Assembly (NCBI GenBank): GCA_963823675.1 | Contig: CAWGMT010000009.1 | Location: 496,001 to 560,000 of the forward strand | Origin: CAWGMT01 sp963823675 | GTDB taxonomy: Bacteria > Planctomycetota > Planctomycetia > Isosphaerales > Isosphaeraceae | DNA: 64,000 bases | Direction of reading: 5' to 3' | Shown: positions 43,479 through 53,420 of the stretch, piece after piece | Numbering within the stretch: position 1 is the stretch's first letter | Layout of the letters: each line of letters opens with the position of its first letter | Position numbers and translations under genes: made by a program | Notes under the pieces: model-generated | Seen by the model: only the letters and a program-made list of their open reading frames with translations | What the model was told of the DNA's origin: nothing | The model's database searches: none

Positions 43479-44949
43479 GGCGTTTCACTTGACCTTTGGG
43501 TTCCGGACCAGGATCGGCAGGAGTTATCGGCTTGGAGGCCTTCGCTTTTGCCTCGGCCTCGTCGATCGAGCCGATCATGTAAAATGCGCTCTCGGGATAG
43601 TCCTTGAACTCATCCTTCAGGATGCGCTCACAGCCGTCGATCGCGTCCTTCAGGCTGACGTCCTTTCCCTTGATGCCACTGAACTGTTCGGTCGCGAAGA
43701 ACGGCTGGGTGAGAAATCGCTCCAGCCTGCGGGCGCGACCGACGACGTTTCGGTCATCTGGGGACAGTTGCTCCATCCCGAGCATGGCGATGATGTCCTT
43801 GAGTTCCTCGTATTGCGCCAGCGTCTTGCGGATTTGCTGCGCCAGCACGTAATGCCGCTGGCCGATGATGGCCGGTGTTGCCATCTTGGAGTTCGATTGC
43901 AGCAGATCGATGGCCGGGTACAGTCCCTCGCTCGCGCGCTTACGAGAGAGAACGATCGACGCTGAGAGGTGCGAGAACGTGTGCACCGCCGCCGGATCGG
44001 TCAGGTCGTCCGCGGGCACATAGACAGCCTGAATGGACGTGATGGCGCCGGTTTCGGTGTTGGCGATGCGCTCCTCCAGCCCCGATAACTCGGTGCCCAT
44101 CGTCGGTTGGTAGCCCAGGCGCGACGGCATCTGTCCCATCAAGCCGGAGACCTCCATGCCAGCCTGAATGAAACGAAAGATGTTATCGATCAATAGCAGC
44201 ACGTCGCGACGCTCGTCATCCCGGAAATACTCGGCCATCGTCACCGCCGCCAGGCCCACGCGGAACCGGGCGCCGGGGGGCTCGTTCATCTGGCCGAACA
44301 TCATGACCATGTGCGGGAGCACACCGGCCGCTTTCATGTCATGGTACAGCTCTTCCCCTTCGCGGCAACGCTCGCCGATGCCGCAAAACATGCTCACTCC
44401 CTTTTGATGTCCGACCATGTTGTGAATCATTTCGGTGAGCAACACTGTCTTGCCCACGCCCGCGCCCCCGAACAGTCCCGCTTTGCCCCCGCGCTCCAGC
44501 GGCACCAGCACGTCAATGACCTTGATGCCCGTTTCAAAGATGTCGGACTTGGTGGAACGACTGGCCAAGGACGGCGGGTCTCGATGGATGGTGCGCCATT
44601 CCACATCGCTCGGGGCCGGCTGGCGGTCGATGGGGTTGCCGAACACATCGAACATGCGCGAGATAATTGCCTTGCCGACCGGCACCTTCAGCGGCCCGCC
44701 GGTATCCTCCACCGCCATGCCGCGAGCGAGACCCTGCGTGGGATTCAAGGCAACCCCGCGGACATGATCGACATCGAGCTGCATCAGCACCTCGATGGAG
44801 ACTCGCGGTTCCCTCCCCGCGTAGAGCAACGAGTAGATGGGCGGCAAGCGGTCATTGAAACGTACATCGACGACGCTTCCGCGCACCGACGTGATCACGC
44901 CGTAATTCGAGGCCGTGGTTCCTTGTGTTGGCGGCGCCGACTGGGTCAT
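43426..44949 (-). CDS. atpD: N-ATPase subunit beta
   Basis: 507 residues with the catalytic P-loop GGAGVGKTV (161-169), the catalytic Glu in GIGERCREGEEL, LLLIDNIFRFIQAG, and the DELSEED-equivalent region reading MEQLSPDDRN. The C-terminal 35 residues are a Pro/Lys/Ala tail beyond the usual end. It is the first gene of atpDCQRBEFAG. Its ATG overlaps the transaldolase end by 4 bp, so the ATPase genes are embedded in a larger carbon-metabolism operon. Confidence 0.96.
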   Translation of the reverse strand: MTQSAPPTQGTTASNYGVITSVRGSVVDVRFNDRLPPIYSLLYAGREPRVSIEVLMQLDVDHVRGVALNPTQGLARGMAVEDTGGPLKVPVGKAIISRMFDVFGNPIDRQPAPSDVEWRTIHRDPPSLASRSTKSDIFETGIKVIDVLVPLERGGKAGLFGGAGVGKTVLLTEMIHNMVGHQKGVSMFCGIGERCREGEELYHDMKAAGVLPHMVMMFGQMNEPPGARFRVGLAAVTMAEYFRDDERRDVLLLIDNIFRFIQAGMEVSGLMGQMPSRLGYQPTMGTELSGLEERIANTETGAITSIQAVYVPADDLTDPAAVHTFSHLSASIVLSRKRASEGLYPAIDLLQSNSKMATPAIIGQRHYVLAQQIRKTLAQYEELKDIIAMLGMEQLSPDDRNVVGRARRLERFLTQPFFATEQFSGIKGKDVSLKDAIDGCERILKDEFKDYPESAFYMIGSIDEAEAKAKASKPITPADPGPEPKGQVKRHAAGKPKAPAKQGAPSH

Positions 44950-47411
44950 TTGAGCGCCTCGCTTCTGGATGCGATACAGCCCATCAGCTCTTTCCAGGAC
45001 TTGACGAACGATCTGGCCCCTTCGTCCTGGAGCTGCGCTGCCAAGGCATCGATGTCGATGCCGGCCTTGGCGAACCGGGTGAGCACCTCCTCGCAGTCGC
45101 CACCGTGCGCGGGGAGAATGCCTTCGAGCTCACCATGCTCAGCCAGGGCGTTCAACGTGCCTTCGGGCATCGTGTTCACCGTGAACGGGGCGGCAAGAGC
45201 CTTGATATAGAGGATATCGGATGCCGAGGGGTCCTTGGTTCCCGTGCTGGCCCACAGAATGCGCTGTGGGCGGGCGCCGGCGTTCAAGATCCGCTGCCAA
45301 GGCGGGGAGTCGATCAGGGTTCGATACGCCTTGTAGGTGCGTTTGGCGATGGCGATGCCGAGCTGGTTGCGCAGACTCTCGGGCACTTTCCCCGTGACTG
45401 CGACGTCCCAACGACTGATGAACATCGAAGCCACGGAGCCGACTCCGGGTTTCAGCCCGGCGGCGATCCGCCGCTCGATGCCTCGCAGGTACGCCTCGGC
45501 GGCGGCCACGTATTGCTCGCGGGAGAACAGCAAGGTCACGTTGACTGGCACGCCCGCGAAAATGGCTTCCTCGATGGCGGGCAGGCCCTCCTTGGTACCT
45601 GGTATCTTGATGAAGAGATTGGGCCGTTCCGCTCGGGCGTGCAGTGCCTTGGCCGCGGCGAGCGTGCCGGCCGTATCGCGGGCCAAGAGCGGCGAGACCT
45701 CCAAGGACACCCAGCCGTCCACGCCGTTCGTCTGGTCATGGATCGGCCGAAACAGATCGGCGGCCTGCCTGAGATCATCGATCGCCATCTCGAAGAATAG
45801 TGCCTCGCCTGACTTGCCTTCCTTCAATTTCTGGCGGATGGCGTCGTCGTAGTCTTGGCTGTTCTTGATGGCGTGGTCGAAGATCGTGGGGTTGGAGGTA
45901 AGCCCCGTGACCGAGAAGTCCTGTATGTAGTGGCGGAGCGTGCCGCTGGTTAGCAGGCCGCGGGTGATGTTGTCGAGCCAGAGGCTCTGGCCCATGTCGT
46001 GGAGTTCTTGGGTCGCTTTCATGATTCCTCTCCTGGTGGGACTGGGGTTGTGCCAGCAGCCGTCTGCTGCGATCAGGACGTCAGCCTCTTTCGGCCCCCA
46101 GGTGCGGCGCTCGTAGGGGCGAGCCGGGTTGTGGGTTTTGAGGACTGGGTCGACCACCGCCCAGGCGGCCTCGACCGCAGCCTCACGGGTGAAGAGCGCT
46201 CCGTCGCCGGCCATGGCGTCGGCCAAGAGCCGCTCGTAGGGCGATTCTTCTCCCGGCTGTTCTTCGAGCAGGTAGAGTTCTCGCTGATCGCCGACGAACT
46301 CCTTCCCTGCGCGCTTGACGCGAGCAGCGAGCGCGACGGCCGAGCCGGGGGAGAGCCGGAAGCGCAGATAGTTGGCCCGGCCGCTCACCGGCCTTGAGTC
46401 GGCGAAAAGCCTCTGCGGCGGCGGCCTCAGCTCCACCAGGACCTCGGTCGCCGTTTCGGCCAGGTATTTGCCGGAGCGCAGGTACCACGGCACCCCCTCC
46501 CAGCGCCACGAGTCGATGAAAAGCCGCAGGGCGCAGAAAGTCTCGACGTCGGAGTTCTTCGCCACGTCCGATTCCAGCCGGTAGCCAACGTACTGACCGC
46601 GCACCAGGTCGTCGGGCTTCAAGGGCCGCATCGCTTGAAAGACCTCAGATTTCTCGCTATGCACGGCACCAAAGTCCCTGGCAGCCGGGGGCTCCATGGC
46701 AAGCAGCGCGACGATCTGGAAGAGGTGGTTCTGGATCACGTCGCGCAGACAGCCGGCGGTTTCGTAAAACGCGCCGCGGTTTTCGACGCCGAAATCCTCG
46801 GAGAGGGTTATCTGGACGCTGGCCACGTAGTTGCGGTTCCAGATCGGCTCCAGGAAGGAATTGGCGAAGCGGAAATAGAGGATATTCATGATCGCCTCCT
46901 TCCCGAGGAAGTGATCGATGCGGAAGATCGAGTCTTCCGGGAACACCGACCGAGCAATGCGGTTAAGCTCGCGCGCCGATCCCAAGTCGCGGCCGAATGG
47001 CTTTTCGACGATAACGCGCACATCTTCGGCGAGGTTCGCGGCGCCGAGCGCTGTGATCACCGTCGAGAAGAGCGCGGGCGGAATGGCGAGGTAATGCGCC
47101 GGGCACCGGGCGCTACCCAGCGCCTCTTTGATCCTCGTGAACGTGCCCCGGTCGTTATAGTCCCCGCTCACGTAACTGAGCAGAGACATGAGGTGGTCCA
47201 GTGCGCGTTGATCATCGATCCCGCCCGATCGCTTGATGCTGTCCTCCACGCGATTGCGCAAATCCGCCAGACTCCAATTCGGGAAGGCGACGCCGATCAC
47301 CGGGACGTTGAGGGTGCCTCGTTTCGCCATCGCATAGAGCGCCGGCAATACCATCTTGTGGGCGAGATCGCCCGTCACGCCGAAGAGCACCAGCGCGTCC
47401 GATTGGATCAT
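44946..47411 (-). CDS. Glucose-6-phosphate dehydrogenase-transaldolase fusion
   Basis: One open frame of 821 codons. Residues 1-463 are G6PDH: NADP loop LFGVTGDLAHKMVLPALY, the catalytic RIDHFLGKEAIMN and the C-terminal ERRTWGPKEADVLI. Residues 464-821 are transaldolase (TalB/Tal-PGI type): LWLDNITRGLLTSG, SNPTIFDHAI, the Schiff-base Lys in NLFIKIPGTKEG and VGSVASMFISRWD. No stop separates them. AGGAGAGGAATC immediately precedes the transaldolase Met at 46022, so internal initiation could also make free transaldolase. The fusion would link oxidative and non-oxidative pentose-phosphate steps. Confidence 0.93.
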   Translation of the reverse strand: MIQSDALVLFGVTGDLAHKMVLPALYAMAKRGTLNVPVIGVAFPNWSLADLRNRVEDSIKRSGGIDDQRALDHLMSLLSYVSGDYNDRGTFTRIKEALGSARCPAHYLAIPPALFSTVITALGAANLAEDVRVIVEKPFGRDLGSARELNRIARSVFPEDSIFRIDHFLGKEAIMNILYFRFANSFLEPIWNRNYVASVQITLSEDFGVENRGAFYETAGCLRDVIQNHLFQIVALLAMEPPAARDFGAVHSEKSEVFQAMRPLKPDDLVRGQYVGYRLESDVAKNSDVETFCALRLFIDSWRWEGVPWYLRSGKYLAETATEVLVELRPPPQRLFADSRPVSGRANYLRFRLSPGSAVALAARVKRAGKEFVGDQRELYLLEEQPGEESPYERLLADAMAGDGALFTREAAVEAAWAVVDPVLKTHNPARPYERRTWGPKEADVLIAADGCWHNPSPTRRGIMKATQELHDMGQSLWLDNITRGLLTSGTLRHYIQDFSVTGLTSNPTIFDHAIKNSQDYDDAIRQKLKEGKSGEALFFEMAIDDLRQAADLFRPIHDQTNGVDGWVSLEVSPLLARDTAGTLAAAKALHARAERPNLFIKIPGTKEGLPAIEEAIFAGVPVNVTLLFSREQYVAAAEAYLRGIERRIAAGLKPGVGSVASMFISRWDVAVTGKVPESLRNQLGIAIAKRTYKAYRTLIDSPPWQRILNAGARPQRILWASTGTKDPSASDILYIKALAAPFTVNTMPEGTLNALAEHGELEGILPAHGGDCEEVLTRFAKAGIDIDALAAQLQDEGARSFVKSWKELMGCIASRSEALK

Positions 47412-49462
47412 TGCGTTCCCCTCCGATCTTGGCTACGCGGGAGCAATTCCCGGACTCTCCGACAGACGTTCTCCACCGTGAAGCCGTAGTGCTGCATCAC
47501 GACCGGCCCGGGGGCCGATGCCCCGAAGGTGTTCACCCCGATCACGGCGATCTGGGGACCGACGTAGGAATTCCAGCCGAGGGACACGCCGGCCTCGATG
47601 GCCAACAGGGGCACACCCGGGGGTAAGACCTTGTCCCGATACAGGTCTGACTGCATCGAGAAGATGTTCGTACTCGGCACACTCACCACCCTCGCCTGGA
47701 CGCCCTCAGTCGCCAACCGATCACGCGCCTCCAGCGCCAGATGCACTTCGGAACCGGTCGCGATCAGAATGATGTCGGGTCGCGCACCCGGTGGAGAGTC
47801 TGCAAGAACATAGCCGCCAAGCGGCACTCCGGCGGGTATGCCCGGATACCGGGCCAGGTCGAGCACGGGGAGTCCCTGGCGCGTCAACACCAGGGCAACG
47901 GGACCTTCCCGCCGCTTGATGGCGACCCGCCAGGCGGCGACCGTCTCGTTGGCATCCGCCGGCCGGATGACAGTCATGTCGGGGATCGATCGCAGTCCCA
48001 CCAGTTGTTCGACAGGCTGATGGGTCGGGCCGTCCTCTCCCATGGCGATGCTGTCGTGGGTGAAGACATAGATCACCGGCAGGCCGTTCATCGCCGCCAG
48101 TCGCATCGGAGGACGCATATAGTCGCTGAAGATCAGGAACGTCGCTCCATAGGGGATGAGGCCGCGGTGGAGCGCCATGCCGTTCAGTATGGCGCCCATG
48201 GCGTGCTCCCGGATGCCGAAGTGCATGTTGCGTCCCGCCCGGTTCTCCGGCTCGAAGTCTCCGGCCCCGTCCATTTGCGTGTGGGTGCTGGGAGCAAGAT
48301 CGGCCGAGCCTCCCATCATTTCGGGCAGACGAGAGCCCAAAACCGCGATCGTCTTTCCGGAAGCGATGCGGGTGGCCATCGGGCCTTCGCCCGAGGCAAA
48401 TGTCGGGAGGTTGGCGTCCCAACCTTTCGAAAGTTGCCGAAGCGTGACCCGCTGGAATTCCGCGGCCACCTCAGGGTTTTCCTCCGCAAAAAGCTCAAGA
48501 CGTAACTTCCATTCCGCGTGCGCGCTACGTCCCCGCACGACCGATTCCCGGAAATGCTCCAGGGCCTCCTCGGGAATATGAAAGGGAGGTTCCACCGGCC
48601 AGCCCAGCTCCTCTTTGGTCAGACGGACCTCCTCCAGGCCGAGCGGCTCGCCGTGGGCGGCCGCGGTGTCGTGCTTGTGCGGACTGCCGAAGCCGATATG
48701 CGTGCGAACTTGAATCAAGGAGGGACGGCCCCTCTCTGCCCGGGCAGCCTCGATCGCGGCGGCGACCGCGTCGATGTCGTTGCTATCTTCGACCCGCTGG
48801 ACGTGCCAGCCGAACGCCGCGAATCGGGCCATCCGGTCTTCCGTAAAGGCCAGCTTCGTGTTGCCTTCGATCGTGATGTGATTGTCGGCATAGAGGACGA
48901 TGAGCTTACCCAGCCGCAGGTGACCGGCCAGCGAACTGGCCTCGGAAGAGATCCCTTCCTCCAGGTCGCCATCGCTGGCCAAGACGTAAGTGTAGTGGTC
49001 CACGATCGCGTGCCCCGGTCGATTGAAGCGCGCCGCCAGGGCCACCTCGGCGATGGCCATGCCGACGGCGTTTGCCAGGCCCTGCCCCAAGGGACCAGTG
49101 GTGGCCTCGACGCCTTCGGTCTTGCCGTATTCCGGATGGCCAGGGGTACGGCTTCCCCACTGGCGGAACCTCTCGAGTTCCTCCAGTGGCAGGTCGAAGC
49201 CCGTGACATGAAGCAGAGCATACAAGAGCGCAGATCCATGTCCGGCCGAAAGAACAAAGCGGTCCCGGTCCGGCCAGATGGGATCATGCGGATTGAACTT
49301 GAGAAACCGATCCCAGAGTGCGTAGGCCATGGCCGCCGAACCCAGCGGCAGACCGGGGTGCCCCGACTTGGCCTTCTGCACGGCGTCGACGGCCAGGAAT
49401 CGCAGCGTGTTGACACAGAGCTCGTCCAGTTCGGGCGGAGCGATGGTGGCTGAACATGTCAT
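47408..49462 (-). CDS. tkt: Transketolase
   Basis: 684 residues of normal length. Motifs: KSGHPGLPLGSAAMAYALW, the thiamine-diphosphate GDGDLEEGISSEAS...N region, DGPTHQPVEQLVGLRSIP and HFGIREHAMGAILNGMALH. It exchanges two-carbon units between sugar phosphates and supplies xylulose-5-P to the phosphoketolase. The ATG overlaps the GH130 stop, and its own stop overlaps the G6PDH start (ATGA). Confidence 0.96.
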   Translation of the reverse strand: MTCSATIAPPELDELCVNTLRFLAVDAVQKAKSGHPGLPLGSAAMAYALWDRFLKFNPHDPIWPDRDRFVLSAGHGSALLYALLHVTGFDLPLEELERFRQWGSRTPGHPEYGKTEGVEATTGPLGQGLANAVGMAIAEVALAARFNRPGHAIVDHYTYVLASDGDLEEGISSEASSLAGHLRLGKLIVLYADNHITIEGNTKLAFTEDRMARFAAFGWHVQRVEDSNDIDAVAAAIEAARAERGRPSLIQVRTHIGFGSPHKHDTAAAHGEPLGLEEVRLTKEELGWPVEPPFHIPEEALEHFRESVVRGRSAHAEWKLRLELFAEENPEVAAEFQRVTLRQLSKGWDANLPTFASGEGPMATRIASGKTIAVLGSRLPEMMGGSADLAPSTHTQMDGAGDFEPENRAGRNMHFGIREHAMGAILNGMALHRGLIPYGATFLIFSDYMRPPMRLAAMNGLPVIYVFTHDSIAMGEDGPTHQPVEQLVGLRSIPDMTVIRPADANETVAAWRVAIKRREGPVALVLTRQGLPVLDLARYPGIPAGVPLGGYVLADSPPGARPDIILIATGSEVHLALEARDRLATEGVQARVVSVPSTNIFSMQSDLYRDKVLPPGVPLLAIEAGVSLGWNSYVGPQIAVIGVNTFGASAPGPVVMQHYGFTVENVCRRVRELLPRSQDRRGTQ

Positions 49463-50646
49463 GTTGGCAATGAACCTCCGTTAATCGTGACCGGAATCCG
49501 CTGACGACCCTTTGTTTGAGATTGACCGTCGACCGAAAGTGAGCCCTTGGCTCGGGGCGGGTCGGCGGGCGCCCCTCGTGGCAGGAATTCCGGCACATCC
49601 AGCCGCGCAACTCCGATCCGGTTGTCGGCCATGCCGTAATAGACGTCGAATCGATCGGGCAAGCCGAGATCGTCGCGACGGTCGATGGCGGTCGGAAACA
49701 CGACGTTGGCGACGGTCCCCAGGCGTTCCTCAGGCAATTCCGGCGTCAGCACCGGCTCCGGCGACCGATAACGGATCACGCGAGGATGCGGCTGGGAGAG
49801 AACCAGCACCCCGGCGGAGTAGCACAACTTGTGCGCTGCGGCGCTCGGTTCCGCCAACTCGTGGACGCCGTGGTATACGACCAGCCATCCGTGCCGGGTC
49901 ATGATCGGAGGGGTGCCACAGCCGATCTTGAGGCGCTCCCATGGCGCCACCGGACTGGCTAGCCGGTTATGCAAGGCAAAGTGGCAGAGGTGATAGGGCT
50001 CATCGCCAGCCTCGCCGAGTGGACAGTAGGAAATCCAGATGCTCTCCCGGTGGAAATCCACCACGCGGGACGCCGGTTGGCAGACCGTTTCCTCAGGACG
50101 AGTCCCGGGAAAGAGAGGCCTTTGGAGGATGGCCATGGCCGGTTTCCCATCAGGATCGGGAATGGCGACGGGGAAGACGCTGGAATCTTTGTTGTCGACG
50201 CCGTCGAACTCGATGCCTTCATACGGGCGGAAGGTCGCCAGCCCCAGACGCTGCCAGTGGAACAGGTCCTCCGATAGCGCCAGGGCAATCCGTGGACCTT
50301 TGGGCGAAAGCGCCGTGTAAGTCATCACGTAACGCTTGAGGTCTTCGCCAAAAGTAATCCGCGGGTCCTCGCAGCCGCCGCCGCCAGGCCGCAGCTCGTA
50401 ATCCGCTTCGGGCTCCAGTGCGATGCCGAGCCGCTCGACACCCGCCGGGTCGCCGACTTCGTTGAACTTCACTCGTGCGATGCCGATGCGCGAGTAATTT
50501 CCCTTCGCCACCATTCGCGGGAAGAGGTAAAACTGACCATCAGGGCCGCGAACCCCGGCCGGGTTCAGAACCCCTTCGACCTCCAGCGGATTGCCCGGCT
50601 CGGGCTCCATCAACATCCCAAGGCGCTTCATTTGAAATCCGGCCAC
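49459..50646 (-). CDS. Glycoside hydrolase family 130 phosphorylase
   Basis: 395 residues of a five-bladed beta-propeller. GH130 signs include NPAGVRGPDGQFYLFPRMV, GGGCEDPRITFGEDL (with the catalytic Asp region), DNKDSSVFP, GCGTPPIMTRHGWLVVYHG and a late DVYYGMADNRIGVARLDV. GH130 enzymes split beta-mannosides with phosphate to give mannose-1-P. Its neighbours, a PMM-like HAD enzyme and mannose-6-P isomerase, fit that product exactly. The exact acceptor is unknown. Confidence 0.92.
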   Translation of the reverse strand: MAGFQMKRLGMLMEPEPGNPLEVEGVLNPAGVRGPDGQFYLFPRMVAKGNYSRIGIARVKFNEVGDPAGVERLGIALEPEADYELRPGGGGCEDPRITFGEDLKRYVMTYTALSPKGPRIALALSEDLFHWQRLGLATFRPYEGIEFDGVDNKDSSVFPVAIPDPDGKPAMAILQRPLFPGTRPEETVCQPASRVVDFHRESIWISYCPLGEAGDEPYHLCHFALHNRLASPVAPWERLKIGCGTPPIMTRHGWLVVYHGVHELAEPSAAAHKLCYSAGVLVLSQPHPRVIRYRSPEPVLTPELPEERLGTVANVVFPTAIDRRDDLGLPDRFDVYYGMADNRIGVARLDVPEFLPRGAPADPPRAKGSLSVDGQSQTKGRQRIPVTINGGSLPT

Positions 50647-50678
50647 TGTCGCTCCTCACAATGTCACATAACCCAGGC

Positions 50679-51422
50679 TCAGCTTGAACAAGCGATGATT
50701 GTTTCGATCACGCGTTTGGTCTCATGCGGGTCCCTGACCCGGATCGATAGGGCGCCGGCTTGCTCGGCCGGATAGTCGTTACCGCCAGGGAACAAGGCGT
50801 CGCCGACAAAGATCATCTCTTCCACGGCAATGCCAAGAATGTCTCGCAACTTTCTGATTCCGTAAGCCTTGTCGATTCCGGGCTTCGTGACATCAATGGA
50901 CGTCGAGCCACCCAACCGGACAGAAAACTCCGGAATCAACGTATCAAGGATGGTTTTCATCTTCTTCCGCTTGGTGAAATCCGGGTCCCATTTCACCTTC
51001 TCTTCCAGGGGAGCTTTTTGACCCAATGCGGAAAAGGTGATTTGACTTCCGCGGTCTTCGATCACCTCTCCCCAGACCTTCTCGGCCTTCAGGCCCGATT
51101 GCTCGATCGCCTGGTTCAGTGAACTGATAATCTTCTTTTTTTGCTCGCTGGAGAAATCTTCCGCGTAAATCTTCTCCCAATCTTTGGCGTATTTGTAGAA
51201 CTGTGTTCCACATGTAGGAAGGAGCGAAAGATTCTTCAAGCGTTCGTCACTGACAAGGTGAGAGAGCACCTGTTTCTGAAATTGCGGCCAATTGCCGCCG
51301 GATATCACGGCGACCTTGATAACAGCAAGCAGTTTATCAAAAAGTGCTGCCATCTCAGCATCAAGGGATGATTTGCTCTGGGCAAGTGTACCGTCCAGGT
51401 CGAAAACGACGAGCTTTTTCAT
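50679..51422 (-). CDS. HAD-IIB phosphomannomutase-like protein
   Basis: 247 residues. HAD motifs: VVFDLDGTLAQSK (nucleophile and acid/base Asp), VISGGNWPQF, KPGIDKAYGIRKL and IFVGDALFPGGNDYP. The cap domain contains IEDRGSQITFSALGQ and FSVRLGGSTSIDV, which resemble eukaryotic-type phosphomannomutases (PF03332). Mannose-1-P to mannose-6-P conversion fits its place between GH130 and mannose-6-P isomerase. Its codon use is less GC-rich than its neighbours (many AAA, AAG, TTT), which hints at separate acquisition. A plain sugar phosphatase is the alternative. Confidence 0.8.
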   Translation of the reverse strand: MKKLVVFDLDGTLAQSKSSLDAEMAALFDKLLAVIKVAVISGGNWPQFQKQVLSHLVSDERLKNLSLLPTCGTQFYKYAKDWEKIYAEDFSSEQKKKIISSLNQAIEQSGLKAEKVWGEVIEDRGSQITFSALGQKAPLEEKVKWDPDFTKRKKMKTILDTLIPEFSVRLGGSTSIDVTKPGIDKAYGIRKLRDILGIAVEEMIFVGDALFPGGNDYPAEQAGALSIRVRDPHETKRVIETIIACSS

Positions 51423-51439
51423 GGTGTCCTCCGCCGGAA

Positions 51440-52429
51440 CTATTCCGGCAGTGCGACCTCCAGCAAGCTAACGGAATCGCGCGGCCGGCAGGAACACGCC
51501 CCGAGTTCCGCCGGCAAGAGCACGACGTCGCCGCGGCCGAAGGGATAACGGGTGCCGTTGTGCTCGAGCTCCCCGTCGCCGGCGATGCACACGAGCACGT
51601 GCGGCTTGCCTGCCGCACCCACTGGGAACGGCGATTGTCCCCGGTGCCGCCACACCGAAAATTGGTCACAATGAAAGAGTCGCTCGCGCCGTGCCGGCGC
51701 CGCCTCCAGCAGCACCGGCGCCACCGGACCGATCGCGACTTGCTCGCAATCGATGCAGGCCACCGCCTGCTCGACTTGCAGAGGGCGACGCTTGCCTGTC
51801 TTGGGGTCCACGCGATCCCAGTCGTACAGGCGGAACGTGACGTCGCTGTTCTCCTGCACTTCGAATACCACCAGGCCGCTCAAGGAGTGAACGGTCCCGG
51901 CGCGGAGGAAGACGGCGTCGCCGACCTTGGGCGTGAAGCTTGCCACAAGGTCCGCCACTGCCCGTTTCGCGAGGGCCCTCTTTAAGTCGTCATGAGTGGT
52001 GCCTGGCTTCAAGCCCGCGTAGATACGGCTGGCCGGACCCGCCTCGAGCACGACCCATGCTTCAGTCTTGCCGCTCTCGCCCGCCGGGATATAGTCCCTC
52101 TGGTCATCCCTGGGATGCACCTGGACCGAGAGCCGCTCGCGTGCGTCGAGGAACTTGAGGAGGACGGGGAACCGTCGGAAACGGCCGGCCAGTTCTCCCA
52201 GCATCTGCTCCGGCCACTGCTCCAGCAATTGCCGGATGGTCGATCCTTCCAGCGGCCCGGCGGCGACCTTGCTGCAATGGTCATCGCGGTCGCTCAGTAG
52301 CCAGGCTTCGCCGATAGGCCCGTCGCCGGGCAGGGGCGCCGTGAGCAGATCAGCCAGGCGCCGGCCGCCCCAGACCCGGTACTGGTAGATCGGTTCGAAT
52401 TGCAACGGATACATGGGCGCTTCGATCAT
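51440..52429 (-). CDS. manA: Mannose-6-phosphate isomerase, class I
   Basis: 329 residues. Zinc-site segments are LSVQVHPRDDQRDYIP, GKTEAWVVLEAGP and AGTVHSLSGLVVFEVQENSD; the C-terminal cupin has VCIAGDGELEHNGTRYPFGRGD. It interconverts mannose-6-P and fructose-6-P. The gap to the PMM-like gene downstream is 18 bp. It supplies fructose-6-P for the phosphoketolase. Confidence 0.94.
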   Translation of the reverse strand: MIEAPMYPLQFEPIYQYRVWGGRRLADLLTAPLPGDGPIGEAWLLSDRDDHCSKVAAGPLEGSTIRQLLEQWPEQMLGELAGRFRRFPVLLKFLDARERLSVQVHPRDDQRDYIPAGESGKTEAWVVLEAGPASRIYAGLKPGTTHDDLKRALAKRAVADLVASFTPKVGDAVFLRAGTVHSLSGLVVFEVQENSDVTFRLYDWDRVDPKTGKRRPLQVEQAVACIDCEQVAIGPVAPVLLEAAPARRERLFHCDQFSVWRHRGQSPFPVGAAGKPHVLVCIAGDGELEHNGTRYPFGRGDVVLLPAELGACSCRPRDSVSLLEVALPE

Positions 52430-52494
52430 GTCATCTCTCCGGTTAGAGCCTGGGGGGGCCGTGGGCTCATTCTCTCGAAGCGGGGCCTTTCCAG

Positions 52495-53332
52495 TCAGTG
52501 GCTATGCTTCTTCGCCGAGTGATACTCTTTGCGAATGTGCTCGATATCCACCGAGGGCGGCGGGAACGTCATTTTCAGCCCTTCCAGGTGCTCCACGACG
52601 ATCCGGGCCACGGCGAGGTTCCTGAACCACTTGTGGTCGGCAGGGATGATAAACCAAGGGGCATGCTCGGTGCTGCAACGGGAGAGTGCATCCTCGTATG
52701 CTGCCGTGTAGTCGTCCCAGTAGCTTCGCTCCTTGTAATCGGCCTCGCTGATTTTCCATTGCTTGGCAGGGTCGTCGAGCCGATCCTTGAAGCGTTTCAG
52801 TTGCTCTCCTTTGGAGATATGGAGGTAGAACTTGAGAATATGCGTGCCGTCCTCGACGAGGCCGCTCTCGAAAGCATTGATTCGATCGTAACGGCGTGAC
52901 CATATCTCTTCTGGCACCAGCTTATGAACGCGAGCGATCAAGACGTCCTCGTAGTGTGACCGGTTGAAGATGGTCACTTGACCCCGGGCCGGCGCGGCAC
53001 GATGAATTCGCCACAGGAAATCGTGCGCACAGCTCCTCGGCCGATGGCTGCTTGAACCCCACCACTTTGCAGCCCTGGGGATTCATCGACCCCAGGATGT
53101 GATTGATCGTCCCATCCTTGCCCCCTGCGTCCAGCGCTTGCAGGCAGATCAGGAGCGATTGCCGTCCATCGGCGTAGAGCAACTCTTGCAGTTCCCTCAG
53201 CCTCTGCTGGTAGTGCTCGATATCCTTGCCAGCCTCCTTGTGGCCTTCATGATGGTTCTTGAATCTCGGGTCGATGTCTTGGAGTTTGACAGCGGTGCCG
53301 GGCGATACTCTGAAGCGTTGTGCATAGTTCAC
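52495..53332 (-). CDS. ppk2: Polyphosphate kinase 2 family protein (one-base frameshift)
   Basis: The 5' part (from 53332) has the N-terminal region and Walker A (LQALDAGGKDGTINHILGSM). The 3' part (to 52495) has IFNRSHYEDVLIARVH, the lid region and LKFYLHISKGEQLKRF with the Walker B-type catalytic segment. They join across about 53030, where CTGTGCGCACGATTTC seems to contain one extra base; corrected, it reads AHDFLWRIH, a conserved PPK2 run. The enzyme transfers phosphate between polyphosphate and nucleotides, so it can make ATP or ADP from stored polyphosphate. This fits the energy theme of the operon. Confidence 0.9.
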
Positions 53333-53420
53333 TTGACTCCTCCTGCCAGCGCCTGACGAACAAGTAGAAGGCTCCGGCTGCAGGCCAGCCGGAGCCTTCT
53401 ATCACTTGGATCTCGTTGAG

